Origin: a virus
Virus record (IMG/VR): IMGVR_UViG_3300029286_000075
Coordinates: 1 to 45,819 of that record
Direction: 5' to 3' (one strand)
DNA length: 45,819 nt
Both the position numbers and the translations under genes were made by a program. Positions 1-7,077 of the stretch are shown in pieces (position 1 is the first letter of the stretch; each line of letters opens with the position of its first letter). The notes under the pieces were generated by a model. It was not told the origin of the DNA and did not search any database. It saw only the letters and a program-made list of their open reading frames with translations.

Positions 1-133
1 CAAAGTTTGGGTTCATTGATTTTATGAATTGTGCTGTGGCTGTAAATGTCTGAAAAAATTGAGCCGCATTGTTTCCAAAGAAATCAAAATGTTCTTGTGG
101 AGTTAGGATTGAGTTGTTAAAAATATCATTAAA
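1..133. repeat. Terminal overlap, left copy
   Basis: These 133 bases match 45687-45819 except position 7 (T here, C at 45693). The repeat lies inside a reading frame that is completed only by joining the two ends. It is therefore best read as the closing overlap of a circular or circularly permuted genome rather than a functional terminal repeat. The 126 bases after the mismatch are identical. Confidence 0.93.
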
Positions 134-250
134 TGAAACTGTAAAAGCTGATGTGAGAGCTTCTAATGTTCCTTTACGATATTCTGCACAACGTCTTACT
201 TCGTCTGCTTTTAATTCTGCTTCTGTTTTTTCTATGTTAAATATGTTCAT
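1..250 (-). CDS. Small phage protein, N-terminal part (gene crosses the contig ends)
   Basis: The ATG is the complement of 248-250. The frame stays open to position 1 and continues at 45686 down to a TAA at 45601-45603, giving 111 residues on the closed circle. The product has an acidic, helical N-terminus (MNIFNIEKTEAELKADEVRR), a central segment with FNNSILTPQEHFDFFG, and ends in IEVVEK. An LTPQ-containing segment followed by a helix occurs, as far as I recall, in small proteins beside fibre genes of many phages; no function is known. It lies in the late block between a holin-like gene and the tail fibre, 9 bp before the fibre start region. The mismatch in the overlap changes one codon from Asn (AAC) to Asp (GAC). 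I assign only a generic late virion-region role. Confidence 0.8.
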   Translation of the reverse strand, partial: MNIFNIEKTEAELKADEVRRCAEYRKGTLEALTSAFTVSFNDIFNNSILTPQEHFDFFGNNAAQFFQTFTATAQFIKSMNPNF

Positions 251-259
251 AATAATTTG

Positions 260-1963
260 TTAAGCTAATAATCCGTATGCCTTAATTTTTGTTTCTAATT
301 CCGACACTCTTGTTTGAAGATTTGCAATCACAGCAAGAACAGAGTTTCCCTCGTCCTTTGTGGCAAATCCAAAACAAGCACCAGCCGAGCTATCTATTAA
401 ATCTTGAATAGCATAATCGGCTGATACTGGAGCTGTATGGGTGATGGTAGTAAGTTGTGTAGTAAGAGCTGTTTGTTTTGTAGTTGGAGCAGTTCCAAAG
501 AACCCGATGTTTGAACCATCGTGGTCAATGTCGCCATCAAGTTCTACTGCGTCAGAGAATGTGAACTTTGAACCCGAACCAACCGCATCAAAAGTGACAA
601 GCCCGTTAGATGCAACTGTTGTTGAGTAGTAGTTTGAAGCATCATAGCCAACCCTTAATTGCTCTGTGGTTGAGATAGTGTGGAGACGAGCAGAGGGGCC
701 TGTCGTCCCAATGCCAACCTTCCCATCAGCAGTAAATCTAACTTTTTCAGCTAATGGAGCGCCAAATTGAAAAGCCAAATCTCCACCATCGCGAATCATA
801 AAAATATCTCTGGTGACATTTCCCGGTCCCCATCCTAAAAAGGGTTCGCCCATATCAAGTCCTAATCCAATTCTGCCCCAAGTGTCACTTGGACCAGATA
901 CAGTCACACCTGCATTTTGAGCCGTTGTAGTATTCAATCGCATACCTAAAGCCCCGTATTGATTTACGCCCATAAATTGTTCGGAATAATCCCCGCTAAC
1001 AGTAGCATTAACCTTGAAGGAATATGCTGAAGGAGTGAAATCCATTTCAATAACTGGTGTTGCACTTTCAAGAGCACTTCCCCAATGCAAGACATTTGTT
1101 GCATCCCACCAGACAAAAGAATCTCTGGCTGCGGTTCCTGGTCCGAATCCTAGATAGGGTTTTCCTGACTCTAGACCAGCAGCAAATCTTCCCCATGCTC
1201 CAGTATCCCCAACAATACCTAATCCAATCCACCCACCAGTTAATCCCGTGCCCATCTCATGCATTATTGGGTCTTTAAAATTAAATTGAGCACCAGAACC
1301 CACCGCGTCTAGTGTTACTATACCTGTATTTCCTACTGTTGCATTGAAGTAGTTTGAAGTATTATAGCCAACCCTTAGTTGTTCTGTGGTAGAGATAGTG
1401 TGGAGACGAGCAGAGGGGCCTGTTGTGCCGATACCGACGTTCCCACCATTCAAAATCCTCATAAACTCTGTAGCACCGTTATTACCCCCTCTAAATATCA
1501 TATCTGCACCTGTAGCTCCAACTCCACTTGTAGTTTGTAGAATAAGGTCGTCTGTTGTACCCGTGCCTCCGATTAAAGTCTGCCCTCCACTTCTACCTGC
1601 CAATAATGCGTATTGAGCATGGTCATCATCTGAAAGTCCTGAAAGAGAACCGTGGTCACTTCCTGAAATTGTAGTTAAATAAGTAGAATTATCAGAACTT
1701 CCATCTGCTTTTAAGAATTGTGCTGATGTTCCACCTGTTTTGATGAAAGATTGTGCTGTTATATCGTTTGTAGTAGTAGCACCTGAATCGGTTACTGCTT
1801 GGAGGGTTTGGGTTTCGGGAGGAAAATCAACATATACCAAACCAAAACCTGTCTCATCAACAATTACAGTTTGACCCGGTGACCCAAAATCCCCAAGGTC
1901 AGATACAGCAATCTGTTCTTCAGGTGTCAGTTCTGTTCCTGTTTTATTGGATTGATAAGACAT
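260..1963 (-). CDS. Tail fibre or fibre-like structural protein (567 aa)
   Basis: This long protein, rich in Gly, Thr and Asp, is probably a trimeric fibre or appendage that contacts the host surface. The N-terminus (about 1-60) is unlike the rest. The body carries two copies of a block beginning VGIGTTGPSARLHTISTTEQ followed by LRVGY, 240 residues apart, each leading into a beta-rich segment ending near DAVGSG. VGIGTT-type repeats are typical of fibres that end in an intramolecular chaperone. The C-terminus here is only a short heptad helix (VIANLQTRVSELETKIKAYG), as in the last part of such proteins, but I cannot see a full peptidase-S74 domain with its catalytic Ser-Lys. The start follows AAGTAATTAAAATG without a Shine-Dalgarno. 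Neighbours are two coiled-coil genes and, across the genome joint, the collagen-like fibre, making this a receptor-contact module. Confidence 0.75.
   Translation of the reverse strand: MSYQSNKTGTELTPEEQIAVSDLGDFGSPGQTVIVDETGFGLVYVDFPPETQTLQAVTDSGATTTNDITAQSFIKTGGTSAQFLKADGSSDNSTYLTTISGSDHGSLSGLSDDDHAQYALLAGRSGGQTLIGGTGTTDDLILQTTSGVGATGADMIFRGGNNGATEFMRILNGGNVGIGTTGPSARLHTISTTEQLRVGYNTSNYFNATVGNTGIVTLDAVGSGAQFNFKDPIMHEMGTGLTGGWIGLGIVGDTGAWGRFAAGLESGKPYLGFGPGTAARDSFVWWDATNVLHWGSALESATPVIEMDFTPSAYSFKVNATVSGDYSEQFMGVNQYGALGMRLNTTTAQNAGVTVSGPSDTWGRIGLGLDMGEPFLGWGPGNVTRDIFMIRDGGDLAFQFGAPLAEKVRFTADGKVGIGTTGPSARLHTISTTEQLRVGYDASNYYSTTVASNGLVTFDAVGSGSKFTFSDAVELDGDIDHDGSNIGFFGTAPTTKQTALTTQLTTITHTAPVSADYAIQDLIDSSAGACFGFATKDEGNSVLAVIANLQTRVSELETKIKAYGLLA
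630..718 (-). repeat. Fibre gene internal repeat, C-terminal copy
   Basis: About 89 bp nearly identical to 1350-1438. The two copies are exactly 720 bp (240 codons) apart and in frame, both encoding the ARLHTISTTEQLRVGY segment. Differences are scattered and mostly third-position, so the protein sequence is under selection. Confidence 0.85.
1350..1438 (-). repeat. Fibre gene internal repeat, N-terminal copy
   Basis: Partner of 630-718. It marks the first of two fibre modules and is a natural site for homologous recombination that would lengthen or shorten the fibre by 240 residues. Confidence 0.85.
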
Positions 1964-1973
1964 TTTAATTACT

Positions 1974-2339
1974 TTACTTACTTACAATACTTTTCATGTT
2001 TTCAAACACAGCAAGGTATTTGTTGATTTTCTCTTCTTTACTTTTTAGAGCATTAGCATAAACATCAAGAGCTGACTCTTTTTGTAATATTTTTTCTTCT
2101 CTCTCATCAAGTGACGATATTCTTATTTTTTGTTCAGAAATAATTCTATTTAATTCATTGTGGGCATCTGTTATTCTTTCACTCAATTCAGCTTCTTGTA
2201 TTTTTTTTGAACCTACTGAATTTTCTAAATCAAGCTTCTGTCTTTCTAAAACAGAAACAGCTTGCTGAACCTCATTAATTCTTTTCTCTATATCTTCTGG
2301 AAGATTTAATTCCGTATTTGTTTTTCCTATTGAACTCAT
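1974..2339 (-). CDS. Coiled-coil protein (121 aa), function unknown
   Basis: Not recognised. Almost the whole chain is predicted helix with heptad spacing (for example INEVQQAVSVLERQKLDLEN around residues 22-41), with no Cys and no membrane segment. It starts 4 bp after the stop of the upstream coiled-coil gene (2344-2943) and ends 10 bp before the fibre start, so the three are surely co-transcribed. Two adjacent all-helical proteins next to a fibre suggest a fibre stalk, an assembly chaperone or a hinge protein. This is inference from position and composition only. Confidence 0.7.
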   Translation of the reverse strand: MSSIGKTNTELNLPEDIEKRINEVQQAVSVLERQKLDLENSVGSKKIQEAELSERITDAHNELNRIISEQKIRISSLDEREEKILQKESALDVYANALKSKEEKINKYLAVFENMKSIVSK

Positions 2340-2343
2340 ATAA

Positions 2344-2943
2344 TTATATTTTATTTCTTATTAATTTTGTCTTTTGCAATTCGACTAACATTGCAGGTAA
2401 TTTTTCTAATACCATATTTGTTTCTGATACGTTCTTTTGATTCAAATCTACAACTTCTTGAGAACTTTTTTTAATAGTCTCAACTAAATCTTCAACAATA
2501 AACTTATTCTGTTCACTAACTTTCTTGACATGGTCAACAATCTTTTCTAATGAAAGAGTATCTGTTTTTACAGCCTCAAATGTCTTGATAGAGAAATCAA
2601 TATCTTTTTCCAAAGACTCTTTCTTTTCAACCAATGGAATTATTGAATTTTTTAATTCAGTAACTTGAGATTCTAGTAAAGTTTTTTCAGATGAAAGGCT
2701 AGCTATTTCTTTAGATATAAGTAAGGGTAACTCTGACTCTTTCTTTTTTAATTCTTCGATTCTTCCAGAGACAAAAACGGATTGTTCAATAATATCAGAA
2801 TTTGATTCTGATAATTGTTTATTTTTATCCTGAATAGTGTCTCTAAGAGTTGTTAGACCAGAAATCTCCAAGAGAATAGCATCTCTCTGGCTTGCCCATG
2901 TATTGAGTTGCTCTTTTTGTTCTGGGGTAATTTCTGTTTCCAT
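2344..2943 (-). CDS. Coiled-coil protein (199 aa), function unknown
   Basis: Not recognised. The protein is highly charged and helical throughout, with long heptad stretches such as LEKDIDFSIKTFEAVKTDTL (about residues 110-130) and a basic end (KTKLIRNKI). It begins METEITPEQKEQLNTWASQR. It is separated from the 108-aa upstream gene by 2 bp and from the downstream coiled-coil gene by 4 bp, so it belongs to a tight late cassette between capsid and fibre genes. A rod-like structural or chaperone role is plausible. Nothing in it suggests catalysis. Confidence 0.7.
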   Translation of the reverse strand: METEITPEQKEQLNTWASQRDAILLEISGLTTLRDTIQDKNKQLSESNSDIIEQSVFVSGRIEELKKKESELPLLISKEIASLSSEKTLLESQVTELKNSIIPLVEKKESLEKDIDFSIKTFEAVKTDTLSLEKIVDHVKKVSEQNKFIVEDLVETIKKSSQEVVDLNQKNVSETNMVLEKLPAMLVELQKTKLIRNKI

Positions 2944-2945
2944 AA

Positions 2946-3272
2946 TTAGTATCTTATTGAATAATGTATTGCTCCATTGAATGTTCCGCCAGTGACTCTT
3001 AAAATAAAATTATCACCAGGTTTACATTCGAAACGAGGGCGGTTATCTTCTCCTGCTTCATCTTGAACAGTAATACCTTGTCCAGCATCCAACGTAAAAG
3101 TTGCGAGAACATCTGTTCCAGACAAAACTGTAAGTGTCCCATCAGCAGCAAGGTCTCCAATCAGTTCGTGAACATAAATCCAACGGTCTGAAGCACCTTG
3201 TATAATAACAGTATCACCAACTGGGGCGGTTACTGAGTTTGCTATTTTTCTTGTGTGTACATCTTGTAACAT
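2946..3272 (-). CDS. Small beta-rich late protein (108 aa), possibly head or tail decoration
   Basis: Not firmly recognised. The sequence is mostly short beta strands with acidic turns (TVIIQGASDRWIYVHELIGD; later GDNFILRVTGG), the look of a small jelly-roll or Ig-like virion protein. It has no Cys pair other than a single Cys and no signal peptide. It is the first gene after the hairpin region at 3296-3347, downstream of the major capsid gene once the inserted HNH gene is removed. A capsid-surface or fibre-base protein would fit the position. Confidence 0.65.
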   Translation of the reverse strand: MLQDVHTRKIANSVTAPVGDTVIIQGASDRWIYVHELIGDLAADGTLTVLSGTDVLATFTLDAGQGITVQDEAGEDNRPRFECKPGDNFILRVTGGTFNGAIHYSIRY

Positions 3273-3295
3273 TTTAGTAAAATTAAGCTAATAAA

Positions 3296-3347
3296 GAGTA
3301 GTTACCCTACTCAATTCTATATCCAATTACTTAGATATAGAATGAGT
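3296..3347 (-). terminator. Two mutually exclusive hairpins, possible partial terminator
   Basis: Minus-strand RNA can form a long stem (3309-3323 with 3334-3347, 10 + 4 bp with one bulge) or a later stem (GAGTAG 3296-3301 with CTACTC 3307-3312) followed by UUUAUUA. The two share 3309-3312 and cannot coexist. The second resembles a weak intrinsic terminator between the capsid/HNH genes and the 108-aa gene. Confidence 0.4.
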
Positions 3348-3355
3348 ATGTTAAC

Positions 3356-3955
3356 TCAGAAATTAAATGTAGTATTTTTACCGTGGGTTGGTTCTTTAAG
3401 GTGACATTCCCGACACAAAGTTCTACCATTATTTAGGTCAAACCTTAACTCTGGATATTTCGCAAATGATTTAATGTGGTCAGCTTCTAAGAGAACTCTG
3501 TCTCCTGGTTTTCTTTTCCTTCCACATTTCATACAAGTGTACTTGTCTCTTTTCAGAACTTCTCTACTCCACTGTTTCATTTCAGGAGAATGTCTTATTT
3601 TTAAGTGCTCTGGGTAAATCCCACCTTTCCACCTAGGATTTTTTTCCCCAGTGAAATGTGGGTTTTTCTTTCCTTTCCAATAAGAAGTATCTCCTTTTTT
3701 AAACTGTGTATTAGGAGAAGCAGAAATACCTTTTTTAAAATGTGTTCTTCCTGTGTTACAAGTTCTACCTAATAGAACTTTATGAAGATGAAGTTTTTGT
3801 TCTGGTGTCTTTGGTATTCCCTTACACCATGATGAAACTCCAATCTTAGCACAAGATTTAGAACAACATTTTATTGTTTCCCATTTTTTTCTACTACAAG
3901 TTATTTTCTTTTCAAAGTTCTTTCCGCACTTTATACATATTTTTATATTTTTCAT
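3356..3955 (-). CDS. HNH homing-type endonuclease with zinc fingers (199 aa)
   Basis: This is a free-standing HNH nuclease, probably a selfish homing endonuclease. It has an N-terminal Cys-rich finger (CIKCGKNF, then CCSKSCAKIG; residues about 7-38), a basic middle with repeated GKxxPxxxG-like pieces resembling NUMOD3 DNA-binding modules (TPEQKLHLHKVLLGR; KKNPHFTGEKNPRWKGG), and a C-terminal HNH core: KRDKYTCMKCG, then LEADHIKSFAKYP, then LNNGRTLCRECH. The Cys pairs bracket the HNH as in zinc-stabilised members. It sits just after the major capsid gene, breaking the capsid-to-fibre run. A TGATATACT extended -10 lies 6 bp before the ATG, so it appears to have its own leaderless promoter. The target is unknown. 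Confidence 0.88.
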   Translation of the reverse strand: MKNIKICIKCGKNFEKKITCSRKKWETIKCCSKSCAKIGVSSWCKGIPKTPEQKLHLHKVLLGRTCNTGRTHFKKGISASPNTQFKKGDTSYWKGKKNPHFTGEKNPRWKGGIYPEHLKIRHSPEMKQWSREVLKRDKYTCMKCGRKRKPGDRVLLEADHIKSFAKYPELRFDLNNGRTLCRECHLKEPTHGKNTTFNF

Positions 3956-3961
3956 TTAAAT

Positions 3962-3970
3962 AGTATATCA
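3962..3970 (-). promoter_or_regulatory. Extended -10 promoter of HNH gene, leaderless
   Basis: Minus strand reads TGATATACT, then 6 nt, then ATG. The TGn plus TATACT forms an extended -10, and the expected transcription start falls at or within a base of the ATG. The same layout precedes two other HNH genes (11059-11067 and 40485-40493). Confidence 0.55.
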
Positions 3971-4011
3971 GTTATTAGACTGTAATACTACTTGACAAAT
4001 ATATAAATATG

Positions 4012-5049
4012 TTATACGGTTGAACCATTCCCCGCACTCCACATCCAACCACGAAGGTCTGATGCACCCATAACTGCAAGAGAGTTGAAGTTCAACACTA
4101 AGTCTTGGTTACCTAACAAATCAATAACAGCTGGTTCTGCTCTTGTTGGAAGAGCTTCAATATATTTGAAACCGTAGTCTTCGTTGACCATTTTGGAATC
4201 AAACATACCCCATTGTAGACCATCCATAGCCAAGTTCTCGTAAGGAGAAACTTCAACGACTTTGAATGTATCTGTTGCTGGAGCGTTATTAAATACGTTA
4301 GTTTGCTGAGGAGCTAATCCTTTATCAATAGTACCTTTGATAGTTTTAGCAAATTGTGCAGCAGATGAACCTCTGCGAACAATTAAAGTATCTAGGTCTG
4401 AGATAAGTGGATTTCCACGACCATCCTTCTTTAGAGCGTGCAGTCTTCGTGCAGCCAATAAAGCTGAATAAGTAAATTGTGGAGAGTTTGTAGCACCATC
4501 TACGATAACGTTTGACCATGCAGCACCTCCGTCTTCACGAGGGTGAGCTTGTGACCAGTATTCAACTGCATCCGCACCAATTGTTGCAATTGGAGTAGGT
4601 GTTCCTACGTTGTTAATAGGTTTCCATGTGAATGAAGTATTGAATCCTTGAGCCAAAAGTGATTGAGCAAGGTAGTTCTTAGCGTGCTCAATTGCATTTT
4701 TTCCTTCAAGAACTTTTGATTTAACAGAGCTTTTAATTTTAGCTGCTGCTGATTCAAACAAAAAGAAGTTTGTTTGGAATGTCAAACGTACTTTTTTTGT
4801 AAAGTGCATTTGAACATAGTTCTTTGAGTAACCTTGGATTGGAGCATCTGATGCACCAATACCGCCATCTGGGATTATTTCAGCCATTCCTAAACCGGTA
4901 ACACCAACATCTGTGTAAATTCTTTCGTTGTTGTCAACTTTACACATGAAATCAAGGTATTCAGCCTTAACCGTTGGGGAAACTTTAGGAGAAACATGTT
5001 TTAAAACATTGTTTACGATAACTGCATAATCATTTATTGTTCCTATCAT
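4012..5049 (-). CDS. Major capsid protein (345 aa)
   Basis: Proposed HK97-fold major head protein, the shell subunit of the icosahedral capsid. Support is the position directly after scaffold and decoration genes, the typical length, a helix-rich N-terminus (MIGTINDYAVIVNNVLKHVS) and a middle segment with an E-loop/spine-helix feel (NAIEHAKNYLAQSLLAQGF). Later pieces such as YENLAMDGLQWGMFDSKMVN resemble capsids of this class. I cannot see a cleavable prohead delta domain, consistent with the separate scaffold gene. The start follows TTATAAAATATTATG, AT-rich with no Shine-Dalgarno. It is followed by an inserted HNH gene. Identification is mainly from gene order, so a structure-based search would settle it. 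Confidence 0.8.
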   Translation of the reverse strand: MIGTINDYAVIVNNVLKHVSPKVSPTVKAEYLDFMCKVDNNERIYTDVGVTGLGMAEIIPDGGIGASDAPIQGYSKNYVQMHFTKKVRLTFQTNFFLFESAAAKIKSSVKSKVLEGKNAIEHAKNYLAQSLLAQGFNTSFTWKPINNVGTPTPIATIGADAVEYWSQAHPREDGGAAWSNVIVDGATNSPQFTYSALLAARRLHALKKDGRGNPLISDLDTLIVRRGSSAAQFAKTIKGTIDKGLAPQQTNVFNNAPATDTFKVVEVSPYENLAMDGLQWGMFDSKMVNEDYGFKYIEALPTRAEPAVIDLLGNQDLVLNFNSLAVMGASDLRGWMWSAGNGSTV

Positions 5050-5079
5050 AATATTTTATAATTAATTAGTTAATAACGA

Positions 5080-5496
5080 TTATAGAGTCAAGAAACGACC
5101 GATAATTAATTTATCAGCAGCTGCTCCTAGTACATCGACCTGTTGAACAATACCAGTACCTGAAGTAGTACCAGTGTTGTTAACTGTTGTTGAATTTGCT
5201 CCAAGAACCATAGCTTGTCCGTTATCGGTAGCATTTGAGTTGTTGGTTGTTGAGAAGATATAAGTATCTTCATCTGAAGGCACGATATAAAGAACTTGAG
5301 TCAATGCTTCTGCTGCTGCAATTGTTTGGTTACAAACACCAAGCAAGTCAGCTTTCACAGTTGAGCTTGTCGCTGGAACAGCGTATCCACCAGTTTGCAT
5401 TAGAATTTCTCCTAATGTAAGAACTGTTGCTGCTTCTTTGTTAGCAAGAGCTAGTTGACGTGTATTCTTTACTACGGCTTGTTTTACTGTTGCCAT
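5080..5496 (-). CDS. Probable head decoration/stabilisation protein (138 aa)
   Basis: This small Ala/Thr/Val-rich beta protein lies between scaffold and major capsid, the usual place for a capsid decoration or head-stabilising protein. It starts MATVKQAVVKNTRQLALANK, has a Gly/Thr-rich loop (TTVNNTGTTSGTGIVQQVDV) and ends KLIIGRFLTL. This fits the lambda gpD/SHP-like group in size and composition, but I see no diagnostic motif. Spacing to scaffold (29 bp) and capsid (30 bp) shows one operon. Confidence in a virion role is fair, and in the exact role it is low. Confidence 0.6.
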   Translation of the reverse strand: MATVKQAVVKNTRQLALANKEAATVLTLGEILMQTGGYAVPATSSTVKADLLGVCNQTIAAAEALTQVLYIVPSDEDTYIFSTTNNSNATDNGQAMVLGANSTTVNNTGTTSGTGIVQQVDVLGAAADKLIIGRFLTL

Positions 5497-5525
5497 AATT
5501 TTTATTGATTAGTTAAAATCAGTTG

Positions 5526-6476
5526 TTATTCATCCGACAGAAGTTCAATGGCTTTTTCTTCTGATAGACCAGTTGAGGTAAGTTCATCAATTGACTTACG
5601 CATCTCTGGTGAGTACTCAGTTTTTGCGATGGTTCCACCGGGAAATTGCATTGCATTAACTTTTTCTTGAACGTTAGCACCTTTCAAAACTCTCTCAGTG
5701 ATAGTTTCTGATGGCTTGAACATGCTTTCACGAGCTAGTTCTAGGACTGTCATTAACTCCTTACCACTTTTGTTTTGCCAATTGTAGTTGGAATCAACGA
5801 AGTCAAAGAATACTTCTCTTGTGTCTTCATCTAAAAGCTCAGTATGTCTATCAACGAATTTATCTAAAGTACTTTTTACTTCAACTGCGAGTTGCTGCTT
5901 TTCGATGATTTCTTTAATATCTTCTTTAGTAGCACCACCAAGTTGTCGTAATCGTTCCTTATCAGCTTCTAAAAGTTCATCTACTTCCCCTGTAGGAGTA
6001 GTAACTTCTTTTTCACTCGTGTTGAGTGGATTGATAAATTTGTCAGTTCCATTAAGATTTTTTATTTGACCTTTGGTCGTCTTAATTTGTTCTGAGATTT
6101 GTTGTCGAGCCTCATCAGTTTTAGCAAGCTTACGCTTTTTTACTAAATCCATAAGTTCAATTCGCTTCTCATAAGATTCATCAGATTCGAATTTGCCCTT
6201 ATTGGGGATACGATAATCGTATTCATCCTTCTTTGGTTCATCAACAGGAGGGGTGCTGGGGTCCTCCGGTTTTGGGGTTTCAGGATTCTTTTTAGCTTCT
6301 GGAGTTTCCTCTTTTGGCTCTTCGGTTTCCTTTGGCTCTTCTACCTTGCCTTCTTCCTTTTTAGGAGTTAGGTCTTTTCCAGCTTTAACTGAATTGATTG
6401 ATTCTTCAAGAACTTTATCAAGTTCTGCTTCGTCAATTTCTTCCGGTTTTATCTCTTTATTTTTATTATCTTCCAT
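5526..6476 (-). CDS. Probable capsid scaffolding protein (316 aa)
   Basis: A highly acidic, Glu/Lys/Pro-rich, low-complexity N-terminal half (for example KEEGKVEEPKETEEPKEE, about residues 40-60) is followed by helical, coiled-coil-like segments. No Cys, membrane or catalytic motif is visible. This composition, and the position before decoration and major capsid genes, are typical of phage internal scaffolds that assemble the procapsid and are then lost. The ATG is preceded on the RNA by AAAGGATAAAAT, one of the few Shine-Dalgarno-like sites here, and that AAAGG forms the 3' arm of a conserved hairpin (6484-6502). A plausible promoter lies at 6520-6548. Translation of the scaffold may therefore be separately controlled. 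Confidence 0.72.
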   Translation of the reverse strand: MEDNKNKEIKPEEIDEAELDKVLEESINSVKAGKDLTPKKEEGKVEEPKETEEPKEETPEAKKNPETPKPEDPSTPPVDEPKKDEYDYRIPNKGKFESDESYEKRIELMDLVKKRKLAKTDEARQQISEQIKTTKGQIKNLNGTDKFINPLNTSEKEVTTPTGEVDELLEADKERLRQLGGATKEDIKEIIEKQQLAVEVKSTLDKFVDRHTELLDEDTREVFFDFVDSNYNWQNKSGKELMTVLELARESMFKPSETITERVLKGANVQEKVNAMQFPGGTIAKTEYSPEMRKSIDELTSTGLSEEKAIELLSDE

Positions 6477-6483
6477 ATTTTAT

Positions 6484-6515
6484 CCTTTCGTATCGTGAAA
6501 GGTGACGATGGTTAA
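6484..6515 (-). promoter_or_regulatory. 5'-UTR hairpin, copy 1, before scaffold gene
   Basis: The stem CCTTTC (6484-6489)/GAAAGG (6497-6502) encloses a 7-nt loop, with conserved flanks ATTTTATCC and ACGATGGTTA. A second copy at 7045-7077 has the inner stem changed from TTTC/GAAA to ACCC/GGGT, so base pairing is kept by compensatory changes. The 3' arm in RNA carries AAAGG, the likely ribosome-binding site, 6-8 nt before the ATG. Confidence 0.6.
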
Positions 6516-6519
6516 ATTA

Positions 6520-6548
6520 ATTGTATAATGGTTACATTTTATTTGCAA
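6520..6548 (-). promoter_or_regulatory. Candidate late internal promoter before scaffold
   Basis: Minus strand has TTGCAA (6543-6548), 17 bp, then TACAAT (6520-6525). The predicted start is near 6513, which would place the covarying hairpin at the very 5' end of the transcript. The -35 matches consensus at only 4 of 6 positions. Confidence 0.42.
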
Positions 6549-6549
6549 A

Positions 6550-7035
6550 CTATCTGTCAGAATATTTTACAAAAGTATTTATTTTTAGAAGTTTTGCTCT
6601 TAATGTATCTGGGTTTACTGAACCTTCGTTCAAAAAAGAGATTGCATGTTTTTGAAAATCTCCCTCGATTGAGTTATTAAATTCTCCAATGTCGGTTGAA
6701 AACTTAATAGGTATAATTACCAAATAAACTTCTTTATCAGCTTGCTTATAAAACAAGATGTTATCTTCTGGTTTGAAAACCCTGTTGAACACAGAAATTA
6801 AATCCTCTCTATCCACAGGTTTTCCACAGGTTCCTTCAAATCCTGAAGGAACAATACCTCCAAAGAAATAATCTTCAACTGGAACTTCTTTACCAGCAAC
6901 ATTTCTTAAAATGCTTTTTTTTGAAGTCTTGGTTTCTTTTGCAGGTTGATTTTCTGCTTTAGCTGCAGGGTCATTTTTTACTTTTTCTACTGGGTCCTTT
7001 GTTACCTTTTCTACTGTATCTTTTTCATTTGCCAT
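6550..7035 (-). CDS. Late protein of unknown function (161 aa)
   Basis: Not recognised. The N-terminal ~45 residues are a charged, repetitive, probably disordered tail (VEKVTKDPVEKVKNDPAAKA). The remainder looks like a compact alpha/beta domain with IPIKFSTDIGEFNNS and ends in TFVKYSDR. It lies between the 156-aa gene and scaffold, so it should act in head assembly. A copy of the covarying hairpin with an AGGATAAAAT ribosome-binding-like site precedes its ATG, suggesting coordinate translational control with scaffold. Confidence 0.65.
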   Translation of the reverse strand: MANEKDTVEKVTKDPVEKVKNDPAAKAENQPAKETKTSKKSILRNVAGKEVPVEDYFFGGIVPSGFEGTCGKPVDREDLISVFNRVFKPEDNILFYKQADKEVYLVIIPIKFSTDIGEFNNSIEGDFQKHAISFLNEGSVNPDTLRAKLLKINTFVKYSDR

Positions 7036-7044
7036 ATATTTTAT

Positions 7045-7077
7045 CCTACCCGTGTCGTGGGTGGTTACGATGGTTAC
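7045..7077 (-). promoter_or_regulatory. 5'-UTR hairpin, copy 2, before 161-aa gene
   Basis: CC-ACCC (7045-7051, with a bulged T at 7047) pairs with GGGTGG (7059-7064) around loop GTGTCGT, which differs from copy 1 by one base. The flanking ATTTTATCC and ACGATGGTTA are the same as in copy 1. The 3' flank overlaps the stop region of the preceding gene. Confidence 0.58.

Noticed and set aside
1-133. True direct terminal repeats of a linear T7-like genome
   Set aside because: The repeat lies in the middle of a gene that is only complete after joining, and its identical part has assembler-overlap character. Circular permutation is the simpler reading.
3994-4022. Plus-strand TTGACA followed 17 bp later by TACGGT near the capsid gene end
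   Set aside because: The -10 is poor and the direction is antisense to the late block with no gene behind it.
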